This document shows positions 1-7,609 of a DNA stretch of 47,820 nucleotides, piece by piece. Source of the DNA: Empedobacter sedimenti (GTDB taxonomy: Bacteria; Bacteroidota; Bacteroidia; Flavobacteriales; Weeksellaceae); the NCBI RefSeq assembly GCF_030005555.1, contig NZ_JASCQG010000017.1:1-47820 (forward strand), in the 5' to 3' direction. Positions within the stretch are counted from its first letter, which is position 1. Each line of letters begins with the position of its first letter. The position numbers were made by a program, and so were the translations under genes. The notes under the pieces are model-generated. The model was given only the letters and a program-made list of their open reading frames with translations, searched no databases and was not told the DNA's origin.

Positions 1-37
1 AAATTGCTCTGTTTCATAATTATCCCTAAGTTAATAA

Positions 38-289
38 ACTATATTTTTAAACGGTCCGGTTTTTAGGGAAGATTACACTTGCTTACTACAAAACTTAGAA
101 GCTGAGTTAGTTTTATATAAAACATGTAAAATAATTGCTAAAAATAGACCTGATATTCCTATTTTCACTTTACATGATGCTATTATCACTACAGAACCAA
201 ACAAAGAGTATGTTTATAGTGTACTTCATAAAGTTCTAACAGAAAATATTGGTATTGAGCCTACTATAAAATTTGAATCTTGGGTTTAA
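38..289 (+). pseudogene. 3' remnant of an unknown (possibly polymerase-like) gene
   Basis: A frame open from base 38 to a TAA at 287-289 encodes about 83 residues with good coding character but no start codon; the same frame has stops at 17-19 and 35-37. The preceding bases read better in other frames, so the gene is truncated or frameshifted. The last 45 residues hold the motif FTLHDAI followed by about 35 residues ending in FESWV. An HD motif at this distance from the C-terminus resembles motif C of family A nucleic-acid polymerases (HDE in Pol I), but one motif is weak evidence. The gene converges on the recombinase and shares its terminator, so it probably belongs to the same mobile element. 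Function is not established. Confidence 0.4.
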
Positions 290-294
290 ATAAC

Positions 295-324
295 AAAAAT
301 GAGTAGTATATACTACTCATTTTT
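295..324. terminator. Bidirectional terminator, perfect 30-nt palindrome
   Basis: Fully self-complementary sequence with A5 on the left and T5 on the right (arms 295-308 and 311-324 around a central TA). It lies between the convergent gene remnant and the recombinase. The recombinase stop codon (317-319) is inside its right arm. Confidence 0.75.
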
Positions 325-1531
325 CATTCAGTTTTATTTCTAATGTATTAATATGTTCACTTACTTTTGATTGAACTACTTTAGCATAACTTTCTTGTGT
401 AGTACTAATTTTACTATGACCCAATAATTCAGACACTATTTCCATAGGTATGTCATTGTATAATAGTATTGTAGTTGCAAAAGTTTTCCTTGCTACATGA
501 TGAGTAAGATTCTTTTCAAATCCTACTACATCAGAGATTTCTTTTAGATAAGAATTAAACTTTTGATTACTGATAATAGGCAAAAGCTTGAGATTTTCAC
601 TTTCCTGGTATTTCGCTAAAATTTCTTTTGACTTAGCTAATAGTGGAATTGATATTTCTCTTTTTGTTTTCTTTCTTGTCATCTTAATCCAATCATTACC
701 ATCAAAACCTTTGTGTATATGAGAACTCTCAAGACTTGCCATTTCATTATATCCTAAACCTGTATAACAGCAGAAGATGAACATATCAGCTACTTGTTGT
801 ATTCTTTTTTGGATAAACTTATGATTTTCTAATTCTGTCAATTCTTCCTTTGTTAAATAAACAATCTTCTTTTCAACTCTTTTTGGATGATAAAGTATAA
901 AAGGATCTCTTGACAAGTAACCTTCACCAAGAGCAAGTTTGATGATTTTCTTTAATCTCTGAATAGTTTTATTGATTGTAATTTGTTTGTGATTCTTTTC
1001 TGTTTTTAGATAGAAATCAAAATCATCAATAAAATTGAGCTTTATAGATTCAAGTAAAATATCATTCTTATTGAACTTAAACTTGATAAATTCATAAGTA
1101 TGTTTCCTTGCTTCTTTTAACTTGATGTATGTGGACATTGAATATTCTTTGCCTACCAATTTGAGAAATCTCTGATTGTGAATATCAAACACTTCTAATA
1201 AATATTTTATTTTCCTGGTATGGTCACCTGAGTACTGAATGTATATATCTTCTACATCAAATTGCTTCTCATTCATTTGCAGGTACAAAAAAGCCTGATT
1301 AATTTTAGATTTAATCAGGCTGAGTTGATTGTTTACATAATTACAATCTTTATCTGTGGATTTCATTTTTTGAAGCTTAGAGTTCCATTTTTTAGGGTTT
1401 ACATTCAAGCTAATAGAAAAAACTTTTCTTTTTTGTTGGTAAGTCAACCTACATCTAATAGGAGACAAACCTTTCTTATTTGTTTTAAGTATATCCAAAA
1501 CAAATAATATATATAATTTACTGTTATTCAT
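317..1531 (-). CDS. Tyrosine recombinase / integrase of Bacteroidota type
   Basis: 404 aa, full length for the family. Residues about 8-100 form the arm-type DNA-binding domain, about 110-205 the SAM-like core-binding domain and about 225-395 the catalytic domain. Visible catalytic residues are H345 and R348 (HVAR), H372 (LGHS) and the nucleophile Y382, with lysines around 287-290 for the beta-hairpin. The usual first arginine (TGLR) is replaced by glycine at residue 260 (TGLGY); loss of this arginine is known in IntDOT-type recombinases of Bacteroides conjugative transposons. It should catalyse site-specific integration and excision. The gene starts 255 nt from two tRNA genes and four short repeats lie in the gap, as expected near an attachment site. 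The element itself would extend left of the window. Confidence 0.9.
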   Translation of the reverse strand: MNNSKLYILFVLDILKTNKKGLSPIRCRLTYQQKRKVFSISLNVNPKKWNSKLQKMKSTDKDCNYVNNQLSLIKSKINQAFLYLQMNEKQFDVEDIYIQYSGDHTRKIKYLLEVFDIHNQRFLKLVGKEYSMSTYIKLKEARKHTYEFIKFKFNKNDILLESIKLNFIDDFDFYLKTEKNHKQITINKTIQRLKKIIKLALGEGYLSRDPFILYHPKRVEKKIVYLTKEELTELENHKFIQKRIQQVADMFIFCCYTGLGYNEMASLESSHIHKGFDGNDWIKMTRKKTKREISIPLLAKSKEILAKYQESENLKLLPIISNQKFNSYLKEISDVVGFEKNLTHHVARKTFATTILLYNDIPMEIVSELLGHSKISTTQESYAKVVQSKVSEHINTLEIKLNEK

Positions 1532-1571
1532 TATTTTAAACTTAATTTTTGGGGTACTTTTAATTTGAATA

Positions 1572-1625
1572 GTATGCCTTTTTGTATGCCTTTCACATTT
1601 AGTGTATATGCCTTAAAGTATGCCT
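1572..1625. repeat. Four TATGCCT repeats, candidate recombinase arm sites
   Basis: Octamers GTATGCCT at 1572, 1584 and 1618 and ATATGCCT at 1606, all in the same orientation, with start-to-start spacing of 12, 22 and 12 nt. The array is two matched pairs just upstream of the recombinase start (1531). By analogy with lambda-type and CTnDOT-type systems they could be arm-type binding sites for the recombinase or its directionality factor, or operators controlling its expression. Confidence 0.6.
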
Positions 1626-1747
1626 CAGAAGTGGAGATGATTAATTTATTGAAGTTGAATAGAATAATCTATATTTTACTATCATAATGAAGAAAGGATA
1701 GTATTTTATCAATAGTTTATCCAATCTTAATTCTCAGTTAAAGACAT

Positions 1748-1781
1748 AAAAAAAGAGAGCTTCTTGTTAGAAACTCTCTTT
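1748..1781 (-). terminator. Rho-independent terminator of the tRNA-Met pair
   Basis: On the minus strand AAAGAGAG (complement of 1774-1781) pairs with CTCTCTTT (complement of 1752-1759), followed by seven T. It starts 5 nt past the 3' end of the second tRNA, so the tRNA operon has its own intact terminator. Confidence 0.8.
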
Positions 1782-1785
1782 GTAG

Positions 1786-1858
<73 letters not shown>

Positions 1859-1864
1859 ATTTAG

Positions 1865-1937
<73 letters not shown>

Positions 1938-1948
1938 TTATTGGACTG

Positions 1949-1956
1949 CAAATATA
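1949..1956 (-). promoter_or_regulatory. TATATTTG -7 promoter box of the tRNA pair
   Basis: The minus strand reads TATATTTG, a match to the Bacteroidota -7 consensus TAnnTTTG. It ends 11 nt before the first base of the tRNA, a natural distance for a tRNA transcript with a short 5' leader. Confidence 0.65.
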
Positions 1957-1990
1957 CGTTCATTATTTAAAATACCAAACTTTTTACAAT

Positions 1991-2066
1991 TTTATTTTAT
2001 ATCAACCAGATATAAAATAAACAAAACACATATAAAAAACTGTATCAAAGCCTTTTATACGTGTTT
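1991..2066 (-). terminator. Consecutive AT-rich hairpins after the LOG-like gene
   Basis: Two inverted repeats follow the stop codon at 2097. TTTTATACGTGTTT (2053-2066) pairs with 2024-2037 with one mismatch. A perfect 13-bp repeat with a 5-nt loop spans 1991-2003 and 2009-2021. A smaller repeat lies at about 2069-2086. They probably end the LOG-like transcript and insulate the tRNA promoter. Confidence 0.5.
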
Positions 2067-2096
2067 AATTATTTTAAAAATAATTCAGAAGCTACT

Positions 2097-3248
2097 TTAA
2101 TTAGCTTTTATTGGAGGATGACTTTCAATAAAATCGATTGCCAAATCTGCACTATCCGTTAAAAATAATAACTCTTTATATGGTCTTCCTGTTGCTAATT
2201 GATGCAAGACAGAGTAAATCGCTGTATCTTCTACATATCGCTTCTTACTCAAAAATATCATTGGACTATAATACCCCGAAGTACCATAATGGTTTTGCGC
2301 TGCTTCCTGAAAAATTTCTTGAGTTGTTCCTGCACTTCCAGGCGCATAAACCAAACCAAAAAGACTAATTGTTAGCAACATATCTTCTCTGATACTGTTC
2401 GAAAAATATTTCGCAATATTCGTCGCAAATAAATTACTCGGTTCGTGACCATAAAACCATGTCGGTATAGCCAAGCTCTCTGCTCCATTCGGATAAAGCT
2501 CCAAAACTTTTTTGGCATTCGTCATATAATTCGTTGCTAAATATTCGGTTTTATTTTCATCTATAAAATCTAAATCAGCCAAAATATTAATCGCATTCAT
2601 CAAATCTTCTTCCGAATAATTTGCCATATAAGCTCCTAAATTAGCAGCTTCCATAATTCCAGGACCTCCACCAGAAACAACAAAATAACCTTTCGCAGTT
2701 GCTAATTTCGCCGCTTTCGCCGTTTCGTTATAAAACTCGGAATTGCGCGCAGTAGAATGACCTCCCATAAAGCCAACTACTTTTTTCTTCGTCATTCCAT
2801 TATCATCGTACTCCAAAATTCGACGCAAACCATCATCAATAGACAAATCATGTAAACGTTGCGCCAAAGCTTCTGAAACTGATGGATTATATTTATGTTT
2901 TTTAAAATGTTTATAAATCTTAAGATCAATACTTTGATCATCAATGGGATCATAACCTTGCATCAACTCTTGCCAAGTGTACAATTTTCCTCGATAAGGA
3001 TTATAAGGAACAGCTTCGAATTTTGGATAAACAAATGCCCCTTTTTCGATTAAATATATCGCTTCATGTTGTTTAAACTTACATCCCAAAAAAGATGTAT
3101 TGCACAAATTGTATTCTTCCCAATTAATTTCTTGACGTAAAAAATTAATATCTTGAACAACTTTATTGGTTAAATCTTTGGTTTGACAGACCAATTCATT
3201 CCATTCTGATAGATTATGAACTAGATCTTTGATTGGTTTTATTTTCAT
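2097..3248 (-). CDS. LOG-like Rossmann-fold protein (lysine decarboxylase-like fold)
   Basis: 383 aa without signal peptide or membrane segment. The C-terminal two thirds contain the nucleotide-binding signatures of the LOG / TIGR00730 superfamily: GGGPGIMEAANLGAY near residue 195 and PGSAGTTQEIFQEA near residue 305, a variant of PGGxGTxxE. LOG proteins are nucleoside 5'-monophosphate phosphoribohydrolases; PpnN of E. coli is a longer relative. The N-terminal 130 residues are a flavobacterial extension without recognised motifs. The exact substrate cannot be read from sequence; nucleotide N-glycosidase activity is inferred. It is transcribed alone, divergent from the riboswitch at 3372. Confidence 0.7.
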   Translation of the reverse strand: MKIKPIKDLVHNLSEWNELVCQTKDLTNKVVQDINFLRQEINWEEYNLCNTSFLGCKFKQHEAIYLIEKGAFVYPKFEAVPYNPYRGKLYTWQELMQGYDPIDDQSIDLKIYKHFKKHKYNPSVSEALAQRLHDLSIDDGLRRILEYDDNGMTKKKVVGFMGGHSTARNSEFYNETAKAAKLATAKGYFVVSGGGPGIMEAANLGAYMANYSEEDLMNAINILADLDFIDENKTEYLATNYMTNAKKVLELYPNGAESLAIPTWFYGHEPSNLFATNIAKYFSNSIREDMLLTISLFGLVYAPGSAGTTQEIFQEAAQNHYGTSGYYSPMIFLSKKRYVEDTAIYSVLHQLATGRPYKELLFLTDSADLAIDFIESHPPIKAN

Positions 3249-3351
3249 CCTTATTTCTTACTTCATTAAAAATTCTGAAATTGAATTTACACGAATTATT
3301 CCAATTGGACGAATTCGCGACAATAAATCTTAAAATTTCACTTTTCTCATT

Positions 3352-3359
3352 TATATTTG
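3352..3359 (+). promoter_or_regulatory. TATATTTG -7 box before cobalamin riboswitch 1
   Basis: Exact match to TAnnTTTG, 12 nt before the P1 stem of the aptamer at 3372, so the transcript would begin just at the riboswitch. The same geometry is seen at the second riboswitch. Confidence 0.6.
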
Positions 3360-3371
3360 CAGAATATTAGA

Positions 3372-3462
3372 ACTCAAATTATTGGGGAATCGTGTGCAAA
3401 TCATGAGCTGTCGCGCAACTGTAAATCATTTTTTGATAAGCCAGAATGCCATTAGATTGAGT
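3372..3462 (+). promoter_or_regulatory. Cobalamin riboswitch 1, upstream of a thioesterase
   Basis: The segment 3407-3423 (GCTGTCGCGCAACTGTA) matches the conserved cobalamin-aptamer core with one change (CCC to CGC). It is preceded by GGGGAA and a TCGTG / CATGA stem, followed by an ATCA / TGAT hairpin and AAGCCAGAATGCC, a shortened form of the B12 box AAGYCMGGAgaCC. ACTCAA (3372-3377) and TTGAGT (3457-3462) close P1. A further small hairpin (3477-3493) sits just before an ATG at 3501. The B12-box end is shorter than usual. No transport or cobalamin-synthesis gene follows; the reading path is a 24-codon ORF and then an acyl-CoA thioesterase. Confidence 0.75.
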
Positions 3463-3500
3463 AATTAAGAAAAATCACTTTCGCGGAAAAAGTTAAAATT

Positions 3501-3575
3501 ATGTTCTATGAAATCATCAAACCACCACAAAAAACATTATCAAAACAAAGAATAATTAAGAAAAGTAACGTGTAA
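3501..3575 (+). CDS. 24-aa ORF between riboswitch and thioesterase
   Basis: ATG at 3501, 24 codons, TAA at 3573-3575. The product begins MFYEIIKPPQKTL and is basic (K/Q rich), with no signal peptide. The ATG lies 8 nt after the hairpin 3477-3493, the same place that btuB occupies relative to the equivalent hairpin in the second riboswitch. Its stop is 4 nt before the thioesterase ATG, a spacing compatible with translational coupling. It could be a leader peptide that passes riboswitch control to the thioesterase, or the relic of a lost gene. No homology is recognised. Confidence 0.4.
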   Translation: MFYEIIKPPQKTLSKQRIIKKSNV

Positions 3576-3579
3576 ATAT

Positions 3580-3999
3580 ATGATAATGGAAGTGGAAAAA
3601 ACACCAAGAGAAGAGTTGATCGAACAACGTATCATCAATTCTGAAACTCGCATTTTTAAAGCTGTTTTTCCTGGAGATACAAACCACCACAACACCATGT
3701 TTGGAGGATCGGTAATGTATTTGATGGACGAAATTGCTTTTATGACAGCAACTCGTTTTTGTCGTAAACCTATTGTTACAGTAAGTAGTGACAAAATTGA
3801 TTTTAAGCATTCTATTCCCGCAGGAACAATTGTTGAATTTGTAGGAAAAGTTGTTCGTGTAGGACGCACAAGTTTGGACGTGCAAATTGATGTTTATATC
3901 GAAAGTATGTACCGTGATGGTCGCGATAAAGCAATCTCTGGAACTTTTACGTTAGTTGCAATCAACGAAAATAAAAGACCTGTTCCTGTTATTGATTAA
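3580..3999 (+). CDS. Acyl-CoA thioesterase, hotdog fold
   Basis: 139 aa, one hotdog domain of the YciA / acyl-CoA thioesterase family. Residues about 33-47 (NHHNTMFGGSVMYLMDE) carry the conserved N-x-x-(M/L)FGG turn and the acidic residue of the helix; a second conserved strand follows near KIDFKHSIPAG. It hydrolyses acyl-CoA to free acid and CoA in the cytosol; chain-length preference is unknown. The start could also be the ATG two codons downstream. It follows cobalamin riboswitch 1 and a 24-codon ORF and is closed by its own terminator, so it is probably under B12 control, which is unusual. Two other hotdog thioesterases lie at 34321 and 35514. Confidence 0.9.
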   Translation: MIMEVEKTPREELIEQRIINSETRIFKAVFPGDTNHHNTMFGGSVMYLMDEIAFMTATRFCRKPIVTVSSDKIDFKHSIPAGTIVEFVGKVVRVGRTSLDVQIDVYIESMYRDGRDKAISGTFTLVAINENKRPVPVID

Positions 4000-4022
4000 T
4001 AGCGGACTATAGAAATTTTTAT

Positions 4023-4054
4023 AATCCTTTATCTTTTTGATAGAGGATTTTTTT
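4023..4054 (+). terminator. Terminator after the thioesterase
   Basis: AATCCTTTATC (4023-4033) pairs with GATAGAGGATT (4039-4049) around a T5 loop and is followed by a T run to 4054. It separates the riboswitch transcript from tryptophanase. Confidence 0.8.
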
Positions 4055-4120
4055 ATGAATTTCAATTAATAGTTGATAATATTCTAAAGGTTTTCTTAGT
4101 TTTACACTAAACACAAAAAA

Positions 4121-5497
4121 ATGGAATTACCTTTTGCCGAACCATTTCGCATAAAAATGGTCGAAGAAATTTATCAATCTACTCGTGAGGAACGCGAAAA
4201 GTGGATCGAAGAAAAAGATTACAACCTATTTAACCTAGAAAGCCACAAAGTATTTATTGATTTATTAACTGATTCGGGAACTGGAGCAATGTCCGACAAA
4301 CAGTGGTCTGCAATGATGACTGGAGACGAAAGCTATGCTGGTTCTCAATCTTTCTTAAAACTGAAAGAAACCATTAATACCATTACTGGATTTGAGTTTC
4401 TTTTACCTACGCATCAAGGTCGTGCAGCGGAAAATGTATTATTTTCAGCTCTTGTAAAAGAAGGTCACGTTGTTCCTGGAAATTCGCATTTTGATACCAC
4501 AAAAGGTCATATCGAATTTAGAAAAGCGCACGCAATTGATTGTACTATTGATGAGGCTTTTGACAGCGAATTGATTCATCCTTTCAAAGGAAATATCGAT
4601 TTACAAAAGTTAGAAAATGTCTACAAAGAATACGGAAAAGAACAAATTCCGTTCACATTGATCACTGTTACGTGCAATTCTTCTGGCGGTCAACCTGTAT
4701 CGATAGAAAATATTCGTCAAGTTCGTGAATTGTCTAATAAATATGGAATTCCAGTTTTTTTTGATGGCGCTCGTTTTGCGGAAAATGCGTATTTCATCAA
4801 AGAAAGAGAAGAAGAATTCAAGACGAAAACGATTAAAGAAATTGTTTTAGAAATGTTTTCTTACGGTGATGGAATGACAATGTCTGCGAAAAAAGATGGT
4901 TTGGTAAATATTGGTGGATTTATTGCACTGAATAACGAAGAGCTATATAAAATTTGTGGAAATTTCGGAATTATATACGAAGGATATTTAAGCTATGGCG
5001 GTTTAGCTGGACGTGATTTAGCGGCTTTAGCACAAGGTTTACAAGAATCGACAGAATATTCTTATTTACAATCGCGCATCAAACAAATTGAATATTTAGG
5101 GAATAAATTAATTGAATTTGGAATTCCAATTCAGCAACCAATCGGTGGACACGCTATTTTTGTAGACGCTGTAAAATTTTTACCAAATGTAAAACGTGAA
5201 GAATTTCCTGCACAAACTTTGGGAATCGAATTGTATAAAGAAGCTGGAATTCGTGGTGTAGAAATCGGAACTATTTTGGCAGATCGTGATCCTGAAACGA
5301 GAGAAAATCGTTATCCAAAATTAGAATTATTGCGTTTGGCAATTCCAAGAAGAACTTATTTTCAAAGTCATATGGATTATATTGCAGTAGCTTTGAAAAA
5401 TATTTTTGATCGACGAAATGAAATTAATTCAGGTTATGAAATTTCGTGGGAATCAGAAATTTTAAGACATTTCACTGTAAAATTGAAAAAGAAATAA
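4121..5497 (+). CDS. tnaA: Tryptophanase (L-tryptophan indole-lyase)
   Basis: 458 aa, full length for the beta-eliminating lyase family. The PLP lysine is in MSAKKDG (K257/K258), and D215 and R218 lie in FDGARFAENAYFIK. The family includes tyrosine phenol-lyase; here the segment GIRGVEIG has Ile at about residue 382 where tyrosine phenol-lyase has its phenol-binding Arg, and the motifs FDTTKGH and FAENAYFIKEREEE are tryptophanase-like. It splits tryptophan into indole, pyruvate and ammonia. It is monocistronic between two terminators. No TnaC-like leader ORF with a critical Trp was seen upstream; a weak promoter box TAGTTTTA lies at 4097-4104. Indole production fits Weeksellaceae. Confidence 0.92.
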   Translation: MELPFAEPFRIKMVEEIYQSTREEREKWIEEKDYNLFNLESHKVFIDLLTDSGTGAMSDKQWSAMMTGDESYAGSQSFLKLKETINTITGFEFLLPTHQGRAAENVLFSALVKEGHVVPGNSHFDTTKGHIEFRKAHAIDCTIDEAFDSELIHPFKGNIDLQKLENVYKEYGKEQIPFTLITVTCNSSGGQPVSIENIRQVRELSNKYGIPVFFDGARFAENAYFIKEREEEFKTKTIKEIVLEMFSYGDGMTMSAKKDGLVNIGGFIALNNEELYKICGNFGIIYEGYLSYGGLAGRDLAALAQGLQESTEYSYLQSRIKQIEYLGNKLIEFGIPIQQPIGGHAIFVDAVKFLPNVKREEFPAQTLGIELYKEAGIRGVEIGTILADRDPETRENRYPKLELLRLAIPRRTYFQSHMDYIAVALKNIFDRRNEINSGYEISWESEILRHFTVKLKKK

Positions 5498-5500
5498 ATA

Positions 5501-5531
5501 AAAAATCCTTCAGAAATTCTGAAGGATTTTT
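5501..5531. terminator. Bidirectional terminator between tnaA and M28 peptidase
   Basis: Arms 5501-5515 and 5517-5531 (AATCCTTCAGAA / TTCTGAAGGATT extended by A5 and T5) form a strong hairpin between two convergent genes. Confidence 0.85.
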
Positions 5532-5537
5532 TTGATA

Positions 5538-6971
5538 TTACCATCTCCAATCGCCCGAAATACGAAGTGGAGTTTCTAAATTTCCTTTGATTAAGGCTTC
5601 CTTAATTTCTTGTTCGTTCCAACGTTTTGAAGGAATTTCTTTCAAATTACTCAAACGATACAACAAATAGGTTTCCAAAATCACATTATTTTTCAAACCA
5701 ATTTCTTCTACATAATCAAATGTATCGCAATTTGCGTGGTAACAATTTAACGCTCCTTTTGTAAATTGACTATCCGAAAGCCCAATAATAGGCACGCCTT
5801 GCAACATAAACGGTTGATGATCTGAATGTAAATCTACACTCGCAAATGTTTTCAATTTAAAATCTGGAATCACTTTTTGTACATCATTCGCATAATCAGT
5901 TAAAATAGGCAAATTACTTTCCATTGTCGAATAATACGACTTTGGATTTGTTGTCATATCCATATTCGACATTGCTTTGATTTGATTGATAGAACCATCT
6001 TTCAGTGCTTGATTGACGTAATACTTAGAACCTATCAAACCAACTTCTTCGCCCATAAATAAAATAAACTCAATAGTTCGATCATTTTGAAGATTTAACT
6101 TCTTATATGTTCTCGCAATATCCATCACAGAAAAACTACCAACACCGTTATCAATCGAACCTGTAGCCAAATCCCAACTATCTAAATGTCCTCCAAGAAC
6201 TATTTTCTCGTTTGGAAATTTAGAACCGATTTTTTTTGCAATAATGTTGCGACCCTTCATTTGTCCAACATCATTTTTCATTTCGATTTTAGCGATTTCT
6301 TTTCCTTTTGATAGATTTTCTTTGATTTTCAATCCATCTTCTAAACTGATATTAATTGCAGGAATTTTAATAATTTCTCCCGTCACAGAGGCCGTTCCTG
6401 TCAATAGAATTCCTCCAGCAGGACGATTAAACAAAATAATTCCTTTCGCTCCGTACTTTTCTGCTAAAGCTGTTTTTTCGGAACGATGCAGATTCTCGAT
6501 TTCTTTTGGCGTTCCTTCCAACAAACCAAGCGCAGCAAAAACAATCTTTCCTTTTACTTTATCACCAATCTTTTTGTAATCTTCTTCCAGTCCATTTCCT
6601 AAATCAATCAATTCTCCCGAAAGACTAACATTAGCTGGCGAATGTGCCAAAGCAACTGCTTTTATAAGTTGATTATTGATTTTTAGATCTAAACTTTTGC
6701 GATTCCATCCACTAAATGTAAATTCTTGAAAAGACACATCATAACCATACGAACGCAACAAATTAGCAGCATATTCTTCTGCTTTTCGTCCATTTTCTGT
6801 TCCTGTAGCACGATGTCCAATTGTTTCGGTTGCTTTTTTTAATTGTTGATAAGCTTCAGAATTTTGTTGTACTTCGTTGTTAATCAAGTCTAAAACTTGT
6901 TGATTTGTTTGAGCTGACAAGCTAAGACTTGCTGTAAATAAACCTAGTGTTAATAAAAATTTCGATTTCAT
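5538..6971 (-). CDS. Secreted M28 family zinc aminopeptidase
   Basis: 477 aa with a signal peptide (residues 1-20, ending SLSAQ). A PA-like insert spans about 100-225, followed by the M28 catalytic domain. The co-catalytic zinc ligands are visible as H262, D274, E309, D338 and H385, with the catalytic base E308 (MGEEVG). The product should release N-terminal amino acids from peptides in the periplasm or outside the cell. There is no type IX C-terminal sorting domain, so export by Sec to the periplasm is the simplest reading. Monocistronic, converging on tnaA. Confidence 0.9.
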   Translation of the reverse strand: MKSKFLLTLGLFTASLSLSAQTNQQVLDLINNEVQQNSEAYQQLKKATETIGHRATGTENGRKAEEYAANLLRSYGYDVSFQEFTFSGWNRKSLDLKINNQLIKAVALAHSPANVSLSGELIDLGNGLEEDYKKIGDKVKGKIVFAALGLLEGTPKEIENLHRSEKTALAEKYGAKGIILFNRPAGGILLTGTASVTGEIIKIPAINISLEDGLKIKENLSKGKEIAKIEMKNDVGQMKGRNIIAKKIGSKFPNEKIVLGGHLDSWDLATGSIDNGVGSFSVMDIARTYKKLNLQNDRTIEFILFMGEEVGLIGSKYYVNQALKDGSINQIKAMSNMDMTTNPKSYYSTMESNLPILTDYANDVQKVIPDFKLKTFASVDLHSDHQPFMLQGVPIIGLSDSQFTKGALNCYHANCDTFDYVEEIGLKNNVILETYLLYRLSNLKEIPSKRWNEQEIKEALIKGNLETPLRISGDWRW

Positions 6972-7046
6972 GTGTGAGTATTTCTATAAACTTAAAAATG
7001 TTTTGTGAATTTTTCTCCATCAACACTAAAAAAATTGATCAAAAAA

Positions 7047-7073
7047 AATAGTCCTCAAAAATTGAGGACTATT
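7047..7073 (-). terminator. Terminator after ppa
   Basis: AATAGTCCTCAA (7047-7058) and TTGAGGACTATT (7062-7073) pair around AAA; on the minus strand the hairpin runs into a stretch of eight T. Confidence 0.85.
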
Positions 7074-7096
7074 TATATGAAATGATAAATTATTTC

Positions 7097-7579
7097 TTAG
7101 TGAGCTGGTACAAAACGCTCTCTTGCATCTTGTAATAATTGTTCCGCTTCTGCTTTATCACCGTACCCTTCTATTGTTGTTGTTTTATTTTCTAAGTCTT
7201 TATAAACTCTGAAAAAGTGCTCAACTTCTTTCAATGTATGAGGATTCATATCAGTGATGTTTTCTAATTGGTTCCATGTTGGATCAGCAACTGGTACACA
7301 AATTAATTTTTCATCTTGACCTTTGTCATCAGACATTTTAAGAACACCGATCGTTTTTACCTCGATCACACATCCAGGAACTGTAGGTTCTGTTAAGAAA
7401 ACTAATACGTCAATTGGATCTCCGTCTAACCCTAATGTATTTTCTACGAAACCGTAATCAGCTGGGTAAAACATTGGAGAGTATAAAACACGATCAAAAC
7501 GGATTCTTCCTGTTTCGTGATCCATTTCGTACTTGTTGCGAGATCCTCTTGGGATTTCGATGATTGCATCAAAAGTCAT
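7097..7579 (-). CDS. ppa: Inorganic pyrophosphatase, family I
   Basis: 160 aa cytosolic enzyme that hydrolyses pyrophosphate and drives biosynthetic reactions. The family signature D-G-D-P-I-D is at residues 52-57, and the N-terminal EIPRGSRNKYE binding segment and YPADYGF are intact. Slightly short compared with the 175-aa E. coli enzyme but normal for flavobacteria. It is the second gene of an operon with the DUF5686 protein (30 nt gap) and ends at a strong terminator. The start is preceded only by an A-rich tract, with no Shine-Dalgarno sequence. Confidence 0.95.
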   Translation of the reverse strand: MTFDAIIEIPRGSRNKYEMDHETGRIRFDRVLYSPMFYPADYGFVENTLGLDGDPIDVLVFLTEPTVPGCVIEVKTIGVLKMSDDKGQDEKLICVPVADPTWNQLENITDMNPHTLKEVEHFFRVYKDLENKTTTIEGYGDKAEAEQLLQDARERFVPAH

Positions 7580-7609
7580 TGTAATATTCTTTTTTTTATT
7601 ATTTATTTT

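Noticed and set aside
3540-3885. Two overlapping minus-strand open frames opposite the thioesterase
   Set aside because: They are antisense to a clearly conserved hotdog gene, have no recognisable motifs and no promoter, and their amino-acid composition is typical of shadow frames.
4055-4120. TnaC-like leader peptide upstream of tryptophanase
   Set aside because: No short ORF with an essential tryptophan lies in the 66 nt between terminator and tnaA.
4121-5497. Tyrosine phenol-lyase instead of tryptophanase
   Set aside because: The substrate-binding Arg of phenol-lyases is Ile here (VEIG), and several motifs match tryptophanase better.
6244-6579. Open frame opposite the M28 peptidase
   Set aside because: It is the antisense of a well conserved catalytic gene, with no motif of its own.
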